From Ancylostoma caninum (lineage: Eukaryota > Nematoda > Chromadorea > Rhabditida > Ancylostomatidae), in contig JBAJFG010000019.1 of the NCBI GenBank assembly GCA_037903475.1, forward strand, positions 3,533,001 through 3,597,000: a stretch of DNA of 64,000 nucleotides, written 5' to 3'. A model generated the notes under the pieces. The model did no database searches and had not been told where the DNA came from. It worked only from the letters and a program-made list of their open reading frames with translations. A program made the translations under genes and the position numbers. Within the stretch, counting starts at the first letter, position 1. Each line of letters starts with the position of its first letter. Shown piece by piece: positions 10,461 to 23,055 of the stretch.

Positions 10461-11600
10461 ACTAACGTTTCGTGTTAGTATACAGGGAGTCAAGTATGTT
10501 TGGACAAGTAGCTGCCTCATTAATAACTCACTAGGACCCTAGAGAATCAGTATTTGGAAAATCTATTTATTAGCACATACTAAGAGCACATTCGTGAGCT
10601 TTTTCATAACATAAACATTCGTATTATCGTAACAAAAGAAATCTTCGACTCTCTATACCTGATGACTTCGACATTAACTTGCTTGTCTGTGTTCGCTTTT
10701 GTACACCTTCGCTCACCTTCACAAAGCTCGTGCCGCTACTAAGGCAGAAATCATTGAAATCTTCCATGAGATTTATGTTTGGCACTGAGCTGCAAGTAGG
10801 TAATAACTATTCTATTCTTCAATATCTGATTTTCCACTTTCTTGCGAGCGATTAAGTTTATCCAAAGAATTTTCGGGCACCCTACACAGATATTTCCGTT
10901 GTGAATCCGGTGCTGCAGTGCAGCTGCGGCCCATTAGTAGTTGCTAATTTGAGAGTCTCTGGATCTCATTAACTTCTTATTCTTTGAACCCAACCGTTAA
11001 GTCACTGATACCTGTCTTCCGTTTCCTTGTGGTATTTAATATAGACTGGAGATTAAAATTATAAAGCATGTTGCTGCGATTTTTCATTGAGATTCTCAGT
11101 GACTTCCTTATTGACCATAAGTGACCAGCTCACATCATACGTTAGTTTTATCAGATTGTTTATTTTCTACGCTTGATACTCCGTGGCTTTTAAGACAGTT
11201 CACTGAGTTAGAGAATAATAGCACCAACACACTGAACAATTTGGTCTATCAGATGTTTTCCAAATGGCTAACACTTTGAATACCAGCGTTTCGGACTTCA
11301 TCGATTAGTCTTTGTTTCGAGTGAGTCGAAACAGAGCTTCTTCAAAACTCAGCATGATTCCGACCCGACGAGTTAAACCATGTCTATAACGGTTCAGTCA
11401 TTGGCAACTTGATGTTGCTGAGAAAGTGTTGATGGGACTTCAAAATTCAACGACGAAGTCCAATTTATGTTCTTGAACATGGTGACCTGTACCTTGAATT
11501 TTATTAGCTCTTATTGATACATTGCTTTTTGACGTGAAAAAGCACAGCTTCATCTTCTGAAAGGAAGAAAGAAGAAACTCTACCAGAATGTTGTTGTATA
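10461..11600. other. No gene; holds a dispersed repeat also present at 53135
   Basis: AT-rich. GCGAGCGATTAAGTTTATCC at 10844-10863 plus the following 40 bases resemble 53130-53190 (GCGAGTGATTATGCTCATCC, then CAAAGA and CACCCT). I recognise no coding sequence. Confidence 0.5.
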
Positions 11601-11602
11601 GA

Positions 11603-12070
11603 CACATACACTACACTCGCTAAATTCTTTAAAAAAGTACACTCGGCCCGCGAAGTTGCGTTCTTTTCGTTCCATCCCCTATAATTTGGTGGAATGCAGT
11701 ATATCGAAAGTCTGCATAGATCACGGAAACCGTACATGTCTGTTCGATCTACCTATAAGCAATTTGCGACAAAATTCATGTTAAATTGTGAAATTTGAGC
11801 GTTCTTTATTTTGAGGGACTCCATCGCGAGCCAAGCGATACGCGACAAAATTGTGGTGAAGCGAGGACACTTAAAATTTCATGTTGAAGCTGAAAACTGT
11901 TAGCTCACCTTATATAGGAGTCAATTTTGGATCAATTACGTTCTTCCCATCGGTTTTGTTTTGGGGTATATTGCGTCTGAGAAAATTAATAGAGATGCAA
12001 CGAAAAGGCCGCAACTTCGCGCGCCGAGTGTACTTTATTAAAGAATTTAGCGAGGGTATTGTACGTATCT
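11603..12070. repeat. Inverted repeat, arms about 70 bp
   Basis: CTCGCTAAATTCTTTAAAAA followed by AGTACACTCGG and CGCGAAGTTGCG at about 11615-11660 is repeated inverted at about 12004-12053 (CGCAACTTCGCG, CCGAGTGTACTT, AAAGAATTTAGCGAG). Weaker similarity extends a little to each side. The spacer is about 330 bp. This looks like a fold-back or MITE relic. It overlaps a 146-codon plus-strand open frame (11881-12321) for which I recognise no function. Confidence 0.75.
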
Positions 12071-12397
12071 GCCGTGACAATGAGGGAACCACGAATCATT
12101 TTACCCAGGCTCGGCCACTTTTGACTTTCTGCCTTTCCCAGTGTAACTCCATCGACTACGACGGGAAAACTTTCCCCCAGAGCTCGGAAAACGACAAAGT
12201 CTCAGGCGTAAAATTTTTCATGGCTGACGCTGTTCACAATCTGGTGCTTCTGCTAAAAGAATCCGCTACTGGTGCGCAAAGTATCTTTGACCCAGTGGAA
12301 AGGAGAAAACCTCATTCCTGAGCAATCTCAAATATGGCCAATACGGAACTATTGTATGTACATAATACTAATATTAATACGAAATGTTTGGACATCT

Positions 12398-12442
12398 TAG
12401 TATCGCAATCTCTAATCTTAGCATCGCAATCTCTAATTCGCA
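12398..12442. repeat. 21-bp direct duplication
   Basis: ATCTTAGYATCGCAATCTCTA is present twice in tandem. Otherwise 12322-12746 shows no gene. Confidence 0.8.
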
Positions 12443-12746
12443 GAAAGCAATAAATCCGCAGATTATCTTCCTTTTCCGGTGTTCCACGCAATGTTTTATT
12501 TGACTCCCTCTTCCAGCTTCTCACAGCTTCACTCGTTGTAAAGAAGATTCTGCAGAGGGCTTGTGTAAAGATGAAATCACCCGCATGTCCCTTAGGGTAT
12601 GGAGGCAACAACCTGCTAGGATATGACAGAACGAAGAAGAAATACTTGCTATTAACGATCGAAGGAAAACGTATGGGTTCTCATCAATTAGCAGCAATCC
12701 GGAAACTGCGAATTGGTGCGACTCCTTTTTGTGATAAACAAATGTA

Positions 12747-13651
12747 TAGTAATTACTATAGTTCTAACCGAATATTCGTATTCGAATAAATATTCGAAAA
12801 ATTCGAATATTCGAATATTCGAATAGTCGAATATTCGAGAATCTCCCAATATTCGAACATATTCGAGTTCGAATATTCGACAGGTCGCACTATTCGAATA
12901 TATTCGAATATTCGAAGCCCATATTCGATATTCGATCGCCATTCAAGGCAAAAAAACTAGCGTGTGTCCTTTAGCGGTATTAGGGATGTAACCGGACAGC
13001 GTTAGCAACACAACTTTCGCGTAAAATAAAGCAGATTATACGCATCATCACCATGATTACAAAATATCTGCAGATCTGCAATAAGGCACCAGGAGAACAA
13101 TATGCTTTCAGAACATCGTAGTATGTATGTTTGGTCTAAATTTTCCTCGTGCTACTTTTATAGTATTTGCTCATTGTACCTTCTCTTCGCAACTACTTCC
13201 GTGCGTCCCGTACCCATTTTTCCGTTCTTTTTTCCCCTTTGATATCTCGGCAAATGTCCACACTTATGAGAGAGACCATTACTCCTGTTGTCGTCTTTCC
13301 TTGAGATACTTACTATTGAAGTTTTGCTTTCGTTGTTCTGTGCTAGGTTTACTGTCGAAGCTTCACGATGAAGAACGAACTGATCACTTGAGACAAGCTT
13401 CTTTGATGTCAGGCGATATTCGCAGAGATTTCTCTAGCAAATGCTTCTCAAATATTCGAACATTCGAATATTCGAATATTCGAATATTCGAGTATTCGAA
13501 ACCCTCGATATTCGAACATTCGAATTCGAATACTTCTGACATTGGACGTTCGAATAATATTCATTCGTTCGAATGGTTTCTGAAGAGTCGAATATTCGAT
13601 ATTCGAATATTCGAAGCTCCTCTTCGAATGTGTTAACTATAGTAATTACTA
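12747..13651. mobile_element. TIR element with TTCGAATATTCGAA subterminal arrays
   Basis: The ends are a perfect 17-bp inverted repeat, TAGTAATTACTATAGTT at 12747-12763 and its complement at 13635-13651. The outer 12 bp (TAGTAATTACTA) are themselves a palindrome. Inside each end is a dense array of ATTCGAATATTCGAA words (12772-12935 and 13449-13628), self-complementary sequence that can pair within and between the two arrays. The middle (about 12940-13440) is ordinary AT-rich DNA with no recognisable transposase. A 169-codon frame (13127-13636) runs into the right array and is probably incidental. No clean target duplication is visible. The structure suggests a non-autonomous DNA transposon about 905 bp long. 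Confidence 0.78.
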
Positions 13652-14860
13652 AACAGAAATCATCATTTCAAGAGCTTCTTCGCACATCTTTTTTCACATA
13701 ATGTGAGAAACTTTTAATTTTGGCTAGTACTGCAGTTACTCACTAGAAAGAGAAGGTGTTCACCACCTATGTATGTTGCAAATGTTAGCTTTCCAGTAGG
13801 ACACCTTTAATCAAAAGGGTCAAAATCGCTGCTATTTAGTACTACGTGGTGATTTTGGTGGTGAAACCAATCCCTCTTTCAAAGCCCAATATCTCCAAAT
13901 AGCAGTTCTAAATCGTCATGCAGCACACATATAAAATATTATACGTGGTAGACGTAGTGTACCGTAATAAAACACATTTTCATGCTCTTCTGCGTAGCTG
14001 CAGGTACTCGGCTCGAATAGCACTCAAACTTTTCTACATCTTCAGGGACTGGAACATAGGATGTTACAGTTATGTAAACCTCCTCTACTTCTTGCAACGG
14101 ACATTACCTGAATACCATAGCTCATGCTGTTAGATCTAAATTTGATCGCAGCTTATTTCCTAAACTTCGTTACCGTAATATTCGTTTTGGCGAATAATTT
14201 GTATCTTCTTCCATTCTGTACCCGCTCTTGAGCCTGGGATACCAAATCAGGGTTTTGGTCGGTTTTAAATTTGGAAACGGCATTCGATCGCACTTTTCAG
14301 AACCAATATGGAGAACTGAGCCAAATTCGATCATTACCTCAGCAGGTGGCCACCAAGTACACATAATTCAATTATGAATTTCAGCATAAATTCAATGCAT
14401 TGTTATGCATATCGGACCATCCTGTGTTCAGAATAGGATACTGAGCACTACGGTGTTTCCATAAGGGCAAAATTTTGTCCGTAGCTCTGAAAGCTTGCTT
14501 CTACATAGTTGGCTAAATGTGTGTCTCAGTAATATCTCTGAGCCATCGAATCTGCTACAAACCGTTGTGCTGTGAGCGGTAAAACAGTATTCTGTCCAAA
14601 ATTTATTCTATCATATAAAATCATGAGGTTGAATTCGGATATAATTGAGGATAAATACACATGGCAGTGCAGTGCTGGATGTCACAGAGTACACGACACG
14701 GTGTCAACATGGTGAGTGTGACCTAGCCGTGGCGTGTGCTAAGCACAGTCGGCCGCTGCCAAATGACCTAATCAAATACCTATGGAAAGACGGTCAGTGA
14801 CGAACAGGCCAGCTAGACGTTGGAACTAACTCTTAGAGTGAATAACAATGACGATGGAGA
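13652..14860. other. No gene recognised
   Basis: AT-rich DNA with short frames only. I see nothing beyond small imperfect inverted words. Confidence 0.4.
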
Positions 14861-15300
14861 AGGTAGCGGAGGGTGGAGGGTGCGGGGGTGTTGAATACAG
14901 TGCCTCCCGCTAATCCTGACCTGGACGCGTTGCGATGCGCACGATTTGCCGGCACGAGCAAGAGTTAAAAAAACGGAACGAGACACGGAGATCGGACGAG
15001 GCGCAGCCACGCCCACATTTCACAAAATGAGCTGCACAGTAATTGCCATGTTTTGGTAGCCGGCAAACAGTACTCAATTGTACGCGGTCATTGGTCGTAT
15101 GCGGTACCCGTCTTCGCGGAACAGCGGAAGGCAGCGTCATCTGTGCCCGGAACGAGAGTTACGAAACGAGGGTCCAGACGGCGCCGATCCGGAAGCCGCG
15201 CGCTCACCTCGCGGCAGGCGCGCACGTCCCCGTCACGGACGCCCTATACAGCACATCGGGGGGTTACATCCATCAAAACTAGAAGCACTCAGCCATATGA
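14861..15300. other. GC-rich island without recognisable product
   Basis: Base composition rises sharply and CpG is frequent. Several overlapping open frames on both strands (60-90 codons) result from the scarcity of stops rather than from coding. No domain was recognised. Confidence 0.5.
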
Positions 15301-18300
15301 AAGACATTCGGTACATTAGTGATTATTAGATAATCGTGGAACCGTATTGGTAGAAGTTTCTGATGATACCCAGGAGGACTACCAATGGGCGGGGCCACAA
15401 TCTGTCGGGGGAGGAGGAATTGAGTGTTGCTGGAGCAGGTGGAGCACGAGTTGTGTAAGTGTATATCGAGGAGGCAAATCGAGTACAAATGAGGAAAGCA
15501 GTCGAGGTGTCCGTTCTAAACGGCGAAAGCACGGTAGTTATGTCTGCAGCCACTGCCGGGAGGTCTGCGCATGAAGAAAGCACGGTAGCGAGTAGACGAC
15601 GCGCTGTTGCGGACCGCAGCCGTCAGTCGACGCGGTCCATTACGCGATGGTACGGACCGTGCACGCTGGACACGAAAGACCGTTGGCGAGTAGCAGGTTG
15701 TTGGCCAGCGCCGGCGAATCTGAAAAAACGTCTTTTTTGTTGGTTTTTCGTGCGACCATGTCGGTCTATGAAAAGTGTAGTCCACGGCCTATTTTGGTGT
15801 CCCTATGAGGATCTTATTGGAATCAGCTGTGTGAAAGCTTCATATGGCTATTCTAAGCAGATTGTATCAGTAATGAAGATGAGTGAGCAAGTCTAGCGCT
15901 TGGCTGAGCCAATTTAGCTTCACCGCTTGAACATATAATGCTGGATAGAGTAAATTTGACCATATAATCAACCAAAGAACAGGATATTTCCACACCAAGA
16001 TATTTGCGGAAATAAAACACACATGTTTTAAAAACAGCACAATCTTTAGGTATCGGGAAAAATTGCTCTCCACTACATACGCTTCCAACAGGTTTGATGT
16101 CCCGCAGGCGGAGCGCGGCTGCCGCAGTGCGGCTAATATTGCGCGGGGGCTTCATTGTGTGATTGGTGAACGTTCTCGCGAAGATTGTAGTCTTCCCGGA
16201 AAGCCAGGAGAATGGACGAGTTTTCCGGGCGGGGTTGTCATACTGCAACATCCTCAACAAACATATCCTTTTAGTGTTACGACTAATTTCTTGGGTAAAG
16301 TGCGCCCATTTTCGCATGGGAAACTCGTTCACCCCTACTTCGCGGGTAGATTATCGGACATCTACCACCCGCGCGCGTCAGGCTGCAGTGAAGCAGTGCC
16401 TAGAGAGAGGCTCCCGTACATTTCCTAGGAAGGACAGATCATCTTTGATCTAATATGCCTAATTAGGAGCTAGATTGAGCTATGGCGCCTTCGTGAAGCA
16501 TATCTGGCTGTTTCTGCCTAGGTTCAAGAAGGCAAAAAAGCCTGACGCGACGAGATGTGGGCGATAGGTGTCCCTAGGCGTCACTTGTAGGTCTGTGGAG
16601 TTGGGCAAAAGATCCAGTGGAATGTATACTTGCACTTTTTATCGATTTTATAGGACAATGCGGCTACTGTCGCGTTGCAGTTATGCCCTGTGAGAATCGT
16701 TTGTAAACCTGCTAAGCACTGCTTTATGTGTGAATCGTCTCATCTGGGAGTGCATAACACAAAGAAGGTGCACCTACGCATTATCTGCTCAACTCCTTCT
16801 TTTCTGTGAGTGAGTTGTACTCATTAATGAATGAGTTCATATTCGCCATTTACAAACAGGAGATTGACGCAATATCTGTTTATGACGCGAGGTACGATCC
16901 TCTAAAGGACAAGCGGTAACAGCTTCGTTCATTGAACAACCTCCACACTAATTGTGAGAAAGTCAAACAGTCAAACAGATAGATGCATATACTATGTTTA
17001 TGGGCTGGCTAATGAGCCGGTCGATTTTGAAATAGGCGGGGCTTTCGCCGCACCACTGTGGAGTAATCATTTCTTGGAAAAATGGTAGGTTTCGCGCTTT
17101 CTTCTCCTGGTATACATCACTTTCACATCATTTCAGAGGGAACATTGAAAGGAAAAAAAGAATGTGGATAGGTTAAAATGCGACAGTTATGTACAAAGAC
17201 GTAAATTATATTAACAATGAAGCTGTGTGGTTACCGTGAGGAATATTTTGGTAGAAAAACTGAATAATCTAACCAGATCATGAGAAAATTTGCATCACAT
17301 CTTCAGTTTCTACTTTTTTTTTTAAATAAACAACCAAGGTAGAATACAAGAACACTCTTGGGGAGCGACTAATCCACTCGCAACTTACGTATAGGTAGTC
17401 AAGTTCCTTGAGCAAAAATCTGACCAGTTCACTTGATAACGTTGTCACAACAAGGGGAAGAAATGGATGTTGACGACATTGGGATTAAAACAATTTTCGG
17501 GTAGGAAGCTCGTCCTTTCTGAACTAACGGGAAGGTCACAGCGTTCCCAGAACTTTCATGAATCCTACTAGTGGCCTGGTTGGAAAAGAAACGCGATGAG
17601 ACTGCAAATCCTCAACTTTTGGTCTAAAAGTGGAAAAACAGGTGGTGCGATACTGCCGATATAATGGCACCCTTATTTGACATCAAGCAGAGCAGAGCCG
17701 CCGTGGTGGGCCCACTAAGGCCTATCCGAAGACAAAGTAAAAAACACGAAATTAGGATTGGGCTTTCGTACCGGACGTGTCAAAAATTTGTCATTCAGAT
17801 TGAAAATTTCGTTGAAAAGGCGTTCATTTTCCGCTTTCTTCCCTTCAGCTTTCACTAATGTCTGAGGTTGTTTTGAGCGGATCAAAAGTCTAAGGATGCT
17901 GCAATCCAATGACGAAAAAATGACAAAATCCAGATTAATGCGGGAAAAATGTAGCCACATAATTACCCCGTGATTCTGCACAGAATACGGAGAACTTCGC
18001 AACAAAAAAAAACTTTACAGCGCCTGAGGCAGTCAGCATTCGCGAGTACAATCTCTACTAGTCCTTTAGGTCGCTTACTAGAAAATTCTTTTTACCTGTT
18101 CTAGTTAGTGGTTGAAGTTGAACATCTATAAATACTGTGATTTTCTCCAATCGAACGTATCGATTGGAAAGCACACGTTCGCCATGTCGTAGAAAGGGCG
18201 CGGCGGGACCCAGCCGAGGTTGAGTGTCAGCTCATTCCTGGAAAAGTTTACAGCTTTAACTTGAGTGTATCCAGGATGAAGAGGGTATAGCTGCGAGGCG

Positions 18301-18500
18301 TAAGGTACAGTATCAGCGGAAATATCAGAAAGAAAAAGCTAGGAATGCGAGGAGAACGAGTGCAGAAGCGTTGTAATAATCGTGAAAATAGCTGAAATTT
18401 GCTGGACAAGGTGGGGTTCAACAGGGTTGGGTCCTTCAAAATAGAGATTGCATTATAGAGGAACGAAAGAGAGAAGGAAGCAAATTTGACACACTGCTGG
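15301..18500. other. No gene recognised; short hairpins
   Basis: Open frames of up to 159 codons (15853-16332, minus) show no family motif. A short hairpin (CGGGTAGAT with ATCTACCACCCG) lies near 16345-16375. AT-rich elsewhere. Confidence 0.4.
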
Positions 18501-19700
18501 TGGTAGAGTAGTAGTGAGCGATGAAATGAAGGTCGACGAGAGGCAGAAAGAGCGCCGTCCGCGGGACGCACGGCGAAAACAACAAGCAAACAGACAACAA
18601 ACAACCAGCCACCCCGCACAGCTTCTCCGAAAACAGCATCGTCAGCGGCGGGTGGCGGACCAGCGCCGCGACCAGCAAACTGGTTCCGAATAGCCGGATT
18701 CCGCCCGGCCTTATTGCCGAGTATCCTACAAATGAACACCGAAGTGACCGCCGGCGTATCGTGCTTGGCGGAGCCGCTGAACAACTGTTTCCACGCGATT
18801 TCAGAAGAAGCACCAGAGTTCTCGGAGGCGTGGAGCTGCATTACAATGTTCGGAGATATAAGAAACCAGCCGTGAGCTGCGGAATCACTCATCGCAATGA
18901 CCTGACGGGCGATTGTACCCACACGACACCCAGAAATTCGTTCGACGAGCGTTGTCCTTGAAGTACGCATGCACGACACCGACGTCGAGGTAGGACGTAC
19001 CGGCTGCACCCTGGACCAATAGTGCGAGTCCGCAACACAGCGGCCGGCGTAAATTGATTCGAAACGGGGCGGGGTGGTCTGCTGCAGTTTCAGGAACGCA
19101 TTCTCCGACTATGACTCACTTGCTCGGACCAGCCGAATCCCATTCAAAGAAAGGACAGGCACGGAGAGACGCAGGCTGATTTGGGACGTGCCGGTGACTC
19201 GCAACAGAGTGGATCTGGTGCGAGGTGGTGTGTTGCTAATCGCTGTACCAGAACAACCGGTCCCTGGAGAGCGCCCGCATCAACGTAGCAGCTAAAACGC
19301 GTTGGTCGGTCGGGTGGCGGGTGGAATGCGGGCCCAGCGCTAGCCGAAGCAGCTGGTTACGGTACCAAGCGATCGCAGGAGCACGACGACGGGCTGCACG
19401 ACGCTGTCGCCGTCGTCGTTGTATATTCGCGGTGTTTTGAAGCCCACAGCGTCCGTTTAGTCGCGTAGGTCTCCGGGGGCGGGGCCCTGGCCCCGCTTCA
19501 AGTATCGATCCTGGCAGGACACTGACCAGCTACGTCTGGCTGTACGAATATTGACAGCCGGCGAGAGCGCGGAGGCGGCGGGAACGGAGACGGGCGGAGG
19601 CAGCGCTCGCATGGTGGGAGGCGCCGGAGAAGGAGAGCGCAAGCTGGTGCGCGAAGACGTGAATAATTCGAAGCAGTGGACGAGACAAGTTGGACGGGAT
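18501..19700. other. Large GC-rich island with long but unsupported open frames
   Basis: The strongest composition shift in the window. The longest open frame here is 253 codons on the minus strand (18248-19009), with others of 204 and 125 codons overlapping on the same strand. The predicted residues are low in conserved patterning, rich in Arg, Ser and Pro, and I recognise no domain. CGGGTGGCGG occurs near 18647 and 19310 and again in the GC-rich islands at 28725 and 37866, which suggests a shared repeat. Confidence 0.45.
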
Positions 19701-22190
19701 CCAGGAAATTGGACGGGCCAACCCGCGCCAAAAGAAGTGACGTAGGGGTCGGGTTGGCAAGCACAAAGCATACTCGAGAAGGAGTGGAGGGAGGAGGAAA
19801 GAGAGGTGAGGAGAGAGGAGCGGAGGAACACAGAGAGGCAATCATGCATGATTAGAAGGTATTGAAGTGGAGGGCATGTAAGAGATAATTTTGGCATTGA
19901 TTCAACACAGGTGGAAGTGCAGATTTTCTTCATTCGACATATAAAGGGCGGGCCATGAGTTACCGTACAACGCTCGCTGCTATTTTTCCACCCACAGTTG
20001 GTAAAGTGCATTGATTTCCGCAAATAGAGGTAGAAATGAAGTTTTTTCTTGTTAGAACAGATTTCCGCCAAAGCACCACGTTCTCAAGCAATTGGCTTCA
20101 ACAGACATTTTCGAAAACTGCGGCTCTTCATGACGTTTTTATCCAAAAAAAAAATCCGTGAAATCTTCTGAAGGCACCTTCTTATCAGCTGACATACGCA
20201 GAAAGAACAAGAAGTGCAGAGATGACCATGTCCTTATGTGAACTCGACCTACCGAAGGTGAAGGGAAAAGTCATGGCTTTTGCGCACTCCGCCGAGTGCA
20301 TTTGGCGGTACCGAGAACCAGCACTTGAACCATTCTGCTAGTATTCTTTTTTTTACAATTCCATGAGTTCCCTCGCAGATTTGTAGTTTAAAAAGTGTTA
20401 ACTCAACATTATCAACCCCAGTTTATTAGAGCAAGAAGCACAGGACTTGCGTTGAAAAATAAGTCGACAAACGTTGTAAAATGACTTGTGGCCCTCCTTG
20501 CACTAGCCCCACATTTATACGGGGCCTAAATACCAGTGGCTCGATTCATGATTGCTTCTAGAAGAGTTCTGCTGGCCCGCTTATCGTGAGCGGACGAGTT
20601 TTTTTTAGCTATATGTGATACATCTTGTCGTCTTTACTAATGCTTGCCATTACTAGGTGAGGGGAGCTGCTGGGACAAACTATGCCTTCCACTTCGGAGA
20701 AGTTAACAAATTCGAAGAATATTCCGTGAGTACAGCGATGCCAACAGATACTGCAAAATAAATAATCAAGCGAACAAATGGCAATGAACAAATACGGCAT
20801 CCGCGGAAGCAACTCTAACTCCAGGGAGTGTAGCTCAACGATCGGACATTAACACAATACTCTGACGCTTGTTTTCATTGCTTGAGCATCTACTCCTATT
20901 TCCACGCATCATGTGGAAATGAAGCAAAGAACTTGTTTTCCGAACAGCACTCCGCCAAAGCAGACAGTCTTTGAACCTTCGAACTGCCGACGTAAATAAA
21001 CAACTTGGCAACACAGCACGCCAAGCAACACAAAAACAGTGCCACAGATCGGGGGGAGAAGAGAAAGGAAGGCTTCGGTATGTCACTGGAAGATCAGACA
21101 TGTAAGCCATACATAAATACATAATACGTCAGATTCTCCTCTTTTGAATATGATAAGGAGGATAGAGGCGAAATGTGGAAGTCTTTCGAAAAAAAAGCAG
21201 CTTTACGAATTCATCAGAAGGACAACTGGGCCGCACTATCGTGCACTCCGTCTTTTTTCCCTAATACGATGCAAGGGGAGGCAGAGGGGCCGGAGGAGGA
21301 CGTGTGAGTGAACGCGAAGCAAACGAACTCGTCCAAGTGGTTCACGACGAGTTGGGGGAGGAGCACTCGAAGCTGGAATACGGTCAGCTTGTCAATCCCA
21401 AGGTTTTGTAGGGGTAGGGTGAGAACGTCACGTGGACTTATTGGTATGCCAGTGACCAAAAGCAGCGAAGGATAGCCGAAGACTCGATGGCCTGAAGAAA
21501 TCGCAAGATTTCGACAGAATGAAGTGGAGGAACTCCACGAAAACTGGATCAGAAGAAGTCACACTATCCGTGCTATCGCGATAAAGAGAAATGAATGAGT
21601 AAAATCAAATTAAATAAATAAATAAAAATAAAGGAAACTGTTAGATAGACAGCTTTTCTAAAAATTAAAGTGGACAGTAACGAAACAGGAGCCGGATTCC
21701 GGGTTATCCGTCACAGCCAAATTCTACCTCCGGAATTGTTCTGCGAAGAAATATCTCCTGAACCGAACCTAGAGTAGCAATCCTTAACTGGATCCCAAAT
21801 TGTCCAATATGTATGGCAAACTCATTCTGACAGAAAATATCCAAAAAAACTGTCTGAGCTAGTCACCTAACTAAATCTACTCACATGTACCAAGATTTTT
21901 CCCCACTCAGATTCATTTCTATGGGTAGGCATGTGGATTAATACAATTTTATAAGAAATTTCTTCATACGAAACATCTCAAAGGTCAATGTTGGTTTTGA
22001 TGAAGAAAGAGGAGTCCAGCTTCTTACACAGTGAATTCAACCAGAAGTGCAAGAAATTATCGGAGTACAGACAGGTTCCTCTGATAGAATGGAGTAATGT
22101 GCAGGCGATTCCCAGCAGAATAAATCTTGAAGTTCAAATTTGGCCATTTCAGCAGTCCAAAATCCATTCTCAGAAAGCATTGAGAAATCG
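19701..22190. other. No gene recognised; AAATA tail near 21613
   Basis: Only short frames. An AATAAATAAATAAA run at about 21613-21632 resembles the 3' tail of the LINEs here, but no LINE protein sequence is readable upstream of it. Confidence 0.4.
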
Positions 22191-22700
22191 GCCGAGATCG
22201 AAGCGCTCGAGCACAAGAACCAGGAGTCGAAACGCGTTTGTCCTCGGAATGATCGCAGATCAACGGACCAGTTCTAAGGGGTATTCGTCGGGAGACACGC
22301 GGGTTACTCGTGACCCGCCCGCCTCTAGTCATGCATTCCTCTCCGCATAGCCGCGCGTGAAGTCCAAGCCGCACTCCGCCGACGAGCAGGAGTCCGGGAA
22401 ATCATCGATTGCGCGCTCTGATGTTCGCTTATTGTACTTTGAGAGATCGTTCGAAGTGGTGTGCATTCTAATGCTACGTGTCGTGGCTGCGTGCTGCTGC
22501 GTACACGCGTTGTTGACTCACACTCGAGTGTTACTGTGCTGTTTCGCAGACCCGCTGGTCGTCGTCGTCGTCGTGAGGTCCGCGCGACGAAACACAAACA
22601 GATTTGATGAGCAATTGCTCGTCGCACGCGGTTCAGTAAGGATTAGAGATGGTCGAGGCGAAGGCAAGAGGGGAGGGGGGGGGGACACTATAACACAAAG
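22190..22700. other. GC-rich island with (GTC)n and poly-G tract
   Basis: Contains a (GTC)5 microsatellite at about 22558-22573 and an interrupted G tract at about 22669-22684. Overlapping open frames on both strands show no recognisable domain. Confidence 0.5.
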
Positions 22701-23024
22701 GGAGTTAGCAATTATTGTGGGTAAAATTGTTACAGGAGCAGAAGAAATTGTGAAAATATGTTGGTGGTGAATTTCGTAGACACAAATCCGAGTACTGACA
22801 TAGCCCAACTATGTACACCTGAATTCATGACTGTCCCAGGAACTTTGTGCTTCATCCGCAGTCCTAATGTAGATTCAATGTGTGTTTTCTGGAGAAAAAT
22901 AGGCATATGGAGAGGTACTTCCAGGTTCTTTAGTGTTTACTTATCTGCCAGTTCTTTGCTTATGTAAAATCCCTATACTAAGGTGATTATGGTGTTAATT
23001 TTATGGCGCAGCATTTCCGGCGTA

Positions 23025-23055
23025 CTGAATAAGTAAATAGATAAATAAATAAATA
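23025..23055 (+). repeat. (AATA)n LINE-type 3' tail
   Basis: ATAAGTAAATAGATAAATAA and following repeats resemble the tail of the LINEs at 6739 and 48022. I could not read LINE protein sequence upstream, so this is either a very short insertion or an old one. Confidence 0.45.

Noticed and set aside
12398..12442. CRISPR-like direct repeat
   Set aside because: Only two adjacent 21-bp copies with no spacers, in a eukaryotic context.
13127..13636. 169-codon frame as a possible transposase of the TTCGAA element
   Set aside because: Its C-terminal third is translated TTCGAATATTCGAA repeat and no catalytic motif is visible.
18248..19009. 253-codon minus-strand open frame
   Set aside because: It lies in the most GC-rich island, where several overlapping frames on both strands are open, and it shows no domain or patterned conservation.
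19457..20071. 204-codon minus-strand open frame
   Set aside because: Low-complexity Ser/Pro/Arg composition in a GC-rich island; no recognisable motif.
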